Notes under the pieces: model-generated | Told to the model about the DNA's origin: nothing | Seen by the model: only the letters and a program-made list of their open reading frames with translations | Databases searched by the model: none | In this document: piece by piece, positions 4,607 to 7,891 of the stretch | Layout: every line of letters begins with the position of its first letter | Position numbering within the stretch: the first letter of the stretch is position 1 | Origin: Thermodesulfatator atlanticus | GTDB taxonomy: Bacteria > Desulfobacterota > Thermodesulfobacteria > Thermodesulfobacteriales > Thermodesulfatatoraceae | Direction of reading: 5' to 3' | Assembly: GCA_011321895.1 (NCBI GenBank) | Contig: DROK01000244.1 | Span: 1 to 7,891, forward strand | Length of the DNA: 7,891 nt | Program-made: the position numbers and the translations under genes

Positions 4607-5080
4607 ATGAAAAAAGAAAGGATCCTCAAAAAAGACTGGCCGGAATTCTTGAAAAAGTTTAACGCAGAACAGCAATTTCGTCCGGTTTGCGTACTGGTCG
4701 GGGGGCACGAAATCTGCCGGGATCTGCCCTTTCTGGGCCTGGTTTACGAGGCCAAAAAGAAAGACGTAGAGGTAATCGTGGGTGGGGTAGACGCGGAACA
4801 TACGGCCCATATCATCCATACGCTGCGTTCACCCCGGGCCATTTACGTCCTGCGTGAAAACGGAGCCGTGCGGGGCATCGAGGTCCAATCCGCTAAAGAG
4901 GACAACGTGGTGGTCGAATTCATTGGTCCGCCCGAAGAGGCCCAGCGGATGAAAAAAGAACTTATCGAAAAGATAGCCTACCAGCTCTATGAAAAACGGG
5001 GCAAGGCTCCTGGTAAGGCCCTGGATGATTGGCTTGAGGCGGAACGAATTGTAGAAAGAGCGGCCCAAATGTACATTTAA
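4607..5080 (+). CDS. DUF5335 + DUF2934 domain protein, function unknown
   Basis: This 157-residue protein of unknown function seems to carry two small domains. Residues about 1-105 (KKDWPEFLKKFN, RPVCVLVGG, LPFLGLVYEAKKKDVEVIVGG, AHIIHTLRSPRAIYVLRENGAVRGIEVQSAKEDNVVVEFI) follow the DUF5335 pattern. The C-terminal part (about 120-155, IAYQLYEKRGKAPGKALDDWLEAERIV) follows DUF2934, a short helical motif. Both assignments are from memory of the family patterns. There are no membrane segments or signal peptide, so it is probably cytoplasmic. The ATG at 4607 is chosen for a strong AAAGGAGG 8 bases upstream; the frame is open back to a GTG at 4547, but nothing supports initiation there. It diverges from the persulfide reductase, and a shared control region would fit a stress or sulfur link, which is a guess. 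Confidence 0.8.
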   Translation: MKKERILKKDWPEFLKKFNAEQQFRPVCVLVGGHEICRDLPFLGLVYEAKKKDVEVIVGGVDAEHTAHIIHTLRSPRAIYVLRENGAVRGIEVQSAKEDNVVVEFIGPPEEAQRMKKELIEKIAYQLYEKRGKAPGKALDDWLEAERIVERAAQMYI

Positions 5081-5132
5081 TCTGGTCCTGATCTGGTTTT
5101 TAATAAAGACGTTGCGGCCCCCCGGAGAAACA

Positions 5133-5171
5133 GGCTAAGTATAGCCTTTGGAGGGCTAAATTTGAAAGAGG
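5133..5171 (+). promoter_or_regulatory. trpD leader with three mutually pairing arms, and RBS
   Basis: GGCTA (5133-5137), TAGCC (5142-5146) and GGCTA (5154-5158) allow two exclusive 5-bp hairpins, 1:2 or 2:3. The 2:3 loop contains a GGAG. AAAGAGG (5165-5171) is the trpD Shine-Dalgarno, 8 bases before the ATG. The stems are short, so a switch is only a possibility. No leader peptide rich in Trp codons is visible. Confidence 0.3.
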
Positions 5172-5179
5172 CGTGCTAA

Positions 5180-6220
5180 ATGGAAGATCTTAAGGATACG
5201 CTTGAACGGCTTATTGCCGGCAAGGATCTCAGTGCCGAGGAAACGGAAAGGATCTTTCGCCAGATTATCGCCGGTGAAGTTGACGAACGCCAGCTGGCCG
5301 GTTTGCTGGTGGCGTTACGGGCCAAGGGCGAGAGCTGGGAGGAGATAGCTGCCGCGGCCAGGGTCTTGCGGGAGGCCTCCTTGAAAGTGCCCCACCGACT
5401 CCCCCCAGATGAACCCCTGGTAGACACCTGTGGGACCGGGGGAGACCGGAAGGGGATCTTTAACGTTTCTACGGCGGCGGCTTTCGTGGTCGCGGCGGCG
5501 GGGATTAAAGTGGCCAAGCACGGGAACCGTTCGGTTTCCAGTAAATGCGGCAGCGCGGATGTCCTTGAGGCCTTAAATATCAAGGTGGATATGCCTCCGG
5601 AGATGGCGGCGGAATGTCTGGAAGAATTCGGGCTCTGTTTCCTCTTCGCCCCCCTTTATCACCCCGCCCTCAAACAGGTAGCGCCGGTGAGGAAGGCCCT
5701 GGGGATCAGGACCATCTTTAACCTGCTGGGGCCGCTGCTTAACCCGGCGGGAGCCAACACCCAGGTGCTGGGGGTCTCTGATTTTCGCCTAACGGAGAAG
5801 ATGGCCTTTGCCCTGGACGCCCTTGGTTGCCGGCGGGCCCTGGTAGTTTTCGGCGAGGAAGGTTATGACGAATTCGTGGTTACCGGTTCTACCAAGGTTT
5901 CAGAGCTGCGGGAGGGCCGGATAACCACCTATTACGTTGATCCTGAAGACGTGGGCCTTGAATTATGTGAAGAGCCGGAAGAACTCGCGGGGGGTGACGC
6001 CCAGACCAACGCGCGCATTATCCGGGAGATCCTGCTGGGTAAAGATGAGGGTCCCAGGCGCGACATGGTGGCTTTGAACGCCGGGGCGGCTATTTACGCG
6101 GCGGAGGCGGTGATTGACCTTAAGGCCGGGGTGAAAAAGGCCCTTGACATACTTTCCTCCGGAAAGGCCATGGACAAGCTCGAAGAGCTGGTGGCCTTCA
6201 GCCAGAAGCACACGCAATAG
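5180..6220 (+). CDS. trpD: Anthranilate phosphoribosyltransferase
   Basis: TrpD transfers the phosphoribosyl group of PRPP to anthranilate, the second step of tryptophan synthesis, in the cytoplasm. The 346-residue protein is full length and has an N-terminal helical domain (about 1-70). The glycine-rich PRPP loop is TCGTGGD (83-89), followed by FNVSTAAAFVVAAAG (94-108), KHGNRSVSSKCGSADVLE (113-130) and the anthranilate-side arginine in PVRKALGIRTIFNLLGPLLNPA (169-190). The metal-binding D230-E231 pair is in EEGYDEFVVTG. All key residues appear intact, so it should be active. AAAGAGG lies 8 bases before the ATG. No other trp gene is in the window: it stands at the head of an operon with a YchF-like NTPase (3 bases on) and mtaB, so tryptophan genes are probably dispersed in this genome. 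Confidence 0.97.
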   Translation: MEDLKDTLERLIAGKDLSAEETERIFRQIIAGEVDERQLAGLLVALRAKGESWEEIAAAARVLREASLKVPHRLPPDEPLVDTCGTGGDRKGIFNVSTAAAFVVAAAGIKVAKHGNRSVSSKCGSADVLEALNIKVDMPPEMAAECLEEFGLCFLFAPLYHPALKQVAPVRKALGIRTIFNLLGPLLNPAGANTQVLGVSDFRLTEKMAFALDALGCRRALVVFGEEGYDEFVVTGSTKVSELREGRITTYYVDPEDVGLELCEEPEELAGGDAQTNARIIREILLGKDEGPRRDMVALNAGAAIYAAEAVIDLKAGVKKALDILSSGKAMDKLEELVAFSQKHTQ

Positions 6221-6223
6221 ATC

Positions 6224-7258
6224 ATGAAAATCGGTATCATTGGCCTGCCCCAGGCCGGGAAAACCACTATTTTTCGGGCGGCTGCCGGAAAATACGCCGG
6301 TCACCAGGAAGAAAAAGGCGGTATAGCCCGGGCCGTGGTCAAGGTGCCAGAGGAGAGGCTTGAGGTCCTCCAGCAAATTTTTGCTTCGGCCCGCTTGACC
6401 CCGGCCACGGTCCAGTACCTGGACCTTTCTTTTGACCTCCGGGAGCGGGAAGGGCGCAGTAAAGAGCTGGAACGCCTTTTAAACGAGCTTAAACCAGCCG
6501 ACGCCCTCATCATGGTGATCCGTAATTTCGAACTGGCCGGGCTTCCCCCATCTCCTCAGGAAGACCTGGAACAACTCCACCAGGAGATGATTTTGGCGGA
6601 TCTGGCCATCGTGGAAAGGCGTCTTGAGCGTCTGGAAAAAGAGGCCCGCAAAGGTGGCCAGGTCGATCCCAAAGAATTGGAGGAATTAAGGGAGGCCAAG
6701 AGTTTGCTTGAGGAAGGGCGACCCTTGAGGGTTTCCCCTTCTTTACGTAAGAGTCCTCGCCTCAAAGGTTACGCTTTCCTGAGCATAAAGCCCCTTCTGG
6801 TGGTCTTAAACCTGGGGGAGGAGGACGAACCACAACCTTTAAAACTTCCGGAGCAGGCGGAGCTGGTGGCCATTAAAGGGCGTCTTGAGGCGGATCTGGC
6901 GGAACTTCCGGAAGAAGAGGCCCGGGTCTTTAGAGAAGAATACGGGTTGAGCCAGCCCGCTTTGCCCCTGCTGATCAAGAAAAGTTTCGCTATCCTGGAC
7001 CTGATTTGTTTTTTTACGGGTGGGCCTAAGGAAGTAAGGGCTTGGCCGGTACCCCGGGGGACCACCGCTCAGAAGGCCGCCGGAGTGATCCATTCCGATA
7101 TGGAAAGGGGCTTTATCCGGGCGGAGGTCATTCCTTTTGAGGAGCTGGCGGCTCTGGGTTCGTATCAAGCGGCCCAAAAAGCCGGTAAGGTCCGGCTGGA
7201 AGGGAAGGATTACGTGGTCCAGGACGGCGATGTCATCATCTTCCGCTTTAGTGTGTAG
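6224..7258 (+). CDS. Divergent YchF-like P-loop NTPase with TGS domain
   Basis: This 344-residue protein is related to YchF/Ola1, an Obg-family ATPase that associates with ribosomes. The N-terminal P-loop GLPQAGKTT (7-15) is intact but differs from the usual GLPNVGKST. The switch/G3 region, DIAGLV in YchF, reads LDLSFDL (66-72), so the DxxG glycine is missing. The helical insertion is kept (MILADLAIVERRLERLEKEARKG, 122-144). The nucleotide-specificity site is NLGEED (196-201), resembling the NxxE motif by which YchF prefers ATP. The C-terminal TGS/DUF933 domain (about 258-344) is highly conserved: FFTGGPKEVRAW, GTTAQKAAGVIHSDMERGFIRAEVI, LEGKDYVVQDGDVIIFRF. It is slightly shorter than canonical YchF (about 363) and may be a paralogue with altered hydrolysis. 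It starts 3 bases after trpD without a clear Shine-Dalgarno, so coupling is likely. Confidence 0.85.
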   Translation: MKIGIIGLPQAGKTTIFRAAAGKYAGHQEEKGGIARAVVKVPEERLEVLQQIFASARLTPATVQYLDLSFDLREREGRSKELERLLNELKPADALIMVIRNFELAGLPPSPQEDLEQLHQEMILADLAIVERRLERLEKEARKGGQVDPKELEELREAKSLLEEGRPLRVSPSLRKSPRLKGYAFLSIKPLLVVLNLGEEDEPQPLKLPEQAELVAIKGRLEADLAELPEEEARVFREEYGLSQPALPLLIKKSFAILDLICFFTGGPKEVRAWPVPRGTTAQKAAGVIHSDMERGFIRAEVIPFEELAALGSYQAAQKAGKVRLEGKDYVVQDGDVIIFRFSV

Positions 7259-7891
7259 ATGAAAAAGATAGCCGCGGCCACCCTGGGTTGCAAAGTCAAT
7301 CAGGTAGAAACGGCCTCTTTAATAGAGGCCTTTCAGGCCAAAGGATACGAAATCGTTCCCTTTAAAGACCAGGCAGACGTATATTTAGTGAATACCTGTG
7401 CGGTTACGGCCAAAGCGGCTTACGAAAGCCGGCAACTCCTGCGCCGGGCCTTAAAAAAGAATCCCCTGTTAGTGGTGGCCACGGGTTGTTACGCCCAAAT
7501 CGCACCAGAAGAAATCAAGGAAAAGGTCGAAGCCCCGGTCCTTATCGTGGGGCAGGCATACAAGGCGAGAATCCCTGAAATCATAGAATCCCTTGCCCTT
7601 CCTTTAGAAGAAACCCGCATTGTCCTTTCAGAGGTTAGGGGACTCAAAGTCTGTGAGCCTTTTCCCCTTTCCCGGTTTCCTGAACACAAAAGGGCCTTTT
7701 TGCGGGTTCAGGACGGCTGCAGCCTCTTCTGTACTTACTGCGTGGTACCCTACGCCCGGGGGCCCTCAAGGAGCCTGCCTCTCGCCACCATAAAAGCCCA
7801 GGTTGAGCGTTTTTTGGCCGCGGGTCATCTTGAGATAGTGGTTACCGGCATCCACCTGGGCAGCTGGGGAAAGGACTTAACACCTCCCAGG
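7259..7891 (+). CDS. mtaB: tRNA t6A37 methylthiotransferase MtaB, 3' end beyond the right edge
   Basis: The frame is open for 211 codons to the window edge. It encodes the N-terminal half of a radical-SAM methylthiotransferase of the MiaB/MtaB family. MtaB adds a methylthio group to t6A at position 37 of tRNAs reading ANN codons. The N-terminal UPF0004 domain holds the three cysteines of the auxiliary [4Fe-4S] cluster: C11 (TLGCKVNQVETASL, the MtaB-type form), C47 (VNTCAVTAKA) and C77 (GCYAQ). The radical-SAM motif CxxxCxxC is C154, C158 and C161 in QDGCSLFCTYCVVPYARGPSRS, followed by VTGIHLGSWGKDL (195-207), another MtaB hallmark. The C-terminal TRAM domain would lie outside. The ATG directly abuts the stop of the YchF-like gene (0-base gap), which favours coupled translation. 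Confidence 0.94.
   Translation, partial: MKKIAAATLGCKVNQVETASLIEAFQAKGYEIVPFKDQADVYLVNTCAVTAKAAYESRQLLRRALKKNPLLVVATGCYAQIAPEEIKEKVEAPVLIVGQAYKARIPEIIESLALPLEETRIVLSEVRGLKVCEPFPLSRFPEHKRAFLRVQDGCSLFCTYCVVPYARGPSRSLPLATIKAQVERFLAAGHLEIVVTGIHLGSWGKDLTPPR

Noticed and set aside
5963..6376. 137-codon minus-strand frame
   Set aside because: It spans the trpD/YchF-like junction opposite two well-supported genes and has no ribosome site or motif.
1..7891. CRISPR arrays, tRNA/rRNA genes, insertion sequences, prophage genes
   Set aside because: No regularly spaced repeats, no tRNA-like cloverleaf ends, and no transposase, integrase or phage motif seen in any frame. The repeats present are isolated.

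Overview
The window looks like chromosomal DNA of a thermophilic, sulfur-metabolising, Gram-negative-type bacterium. Thermodesulfobacteriota (Thermodesulfatator or Thermosulfurimonas-like) is my best guess. This rests on the rhodanese-fused CoA-disulfide/persulfide reductase, the Lys/Glu/Arg-rich proteins, the compact gene layout and the style of the housekeeping genes. No rRNA or other phylogenetic marker is present, so the taxon is an inference of modest confidence.

Left part (1-1930) is visibly richer in A+T than the rest and is accessory in character. A minus-strand gene of unknown function runs off the left edge (1-344). Two complete plus-strand type II toxin-antitoxin operons follow, both with VapC PIN-domain RNase toxins but with antitoxins of different folds: AbrB-type VapB (397-636) with VapC (636-1049), and ribbon-helix-helix VapB (1257-1490) with VapC (1487-1927). 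Between them lies a 60-base decayed copy of the C-terminal coding part of the first vapC (1126-1185). It is followed by a perfect 9-bp inverted repeat and a hairpin that pairs the Shine-Dalgarno of the second antitoxin with an upstream anti-Shine-Dalgarno.

Middle part (1930-4459) is transcribed leftwards: an NAD(P)H-dependent FAD disulfide/persulfide reductase with a C-terminal rhodanese domain (2741-4459), an 18-bp perfect inverted repeat, the fluoride channel gene crcB (2252-2629), and a PII-like DUF190 gene (1930-2244). The last two form a recurrent pair in prokaryotes. The reductase gene also has a short hairpin that buries its Shine-Dalgarno, like the second antitoxin.

Right part (4607-7891) is transcribed rightwards. 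A DUF5335 + DUF2934 protein of unknown function (4607-5080) diverges from the reductase. Then comes a tight housekeeping operon: trpD (5180-6220), a divergent YchF-like P-loop NTPase with a TGS domain and a degenerate switch motif (6224-7258), and the tRNA methylthiotransferase gene mtaB (7259 to beyond the right edge). The last three genes are separated by only 3 and 0 bases. The window holds no tRNA, rRNA, CRISPR array, transposase or phage gene that I can see.
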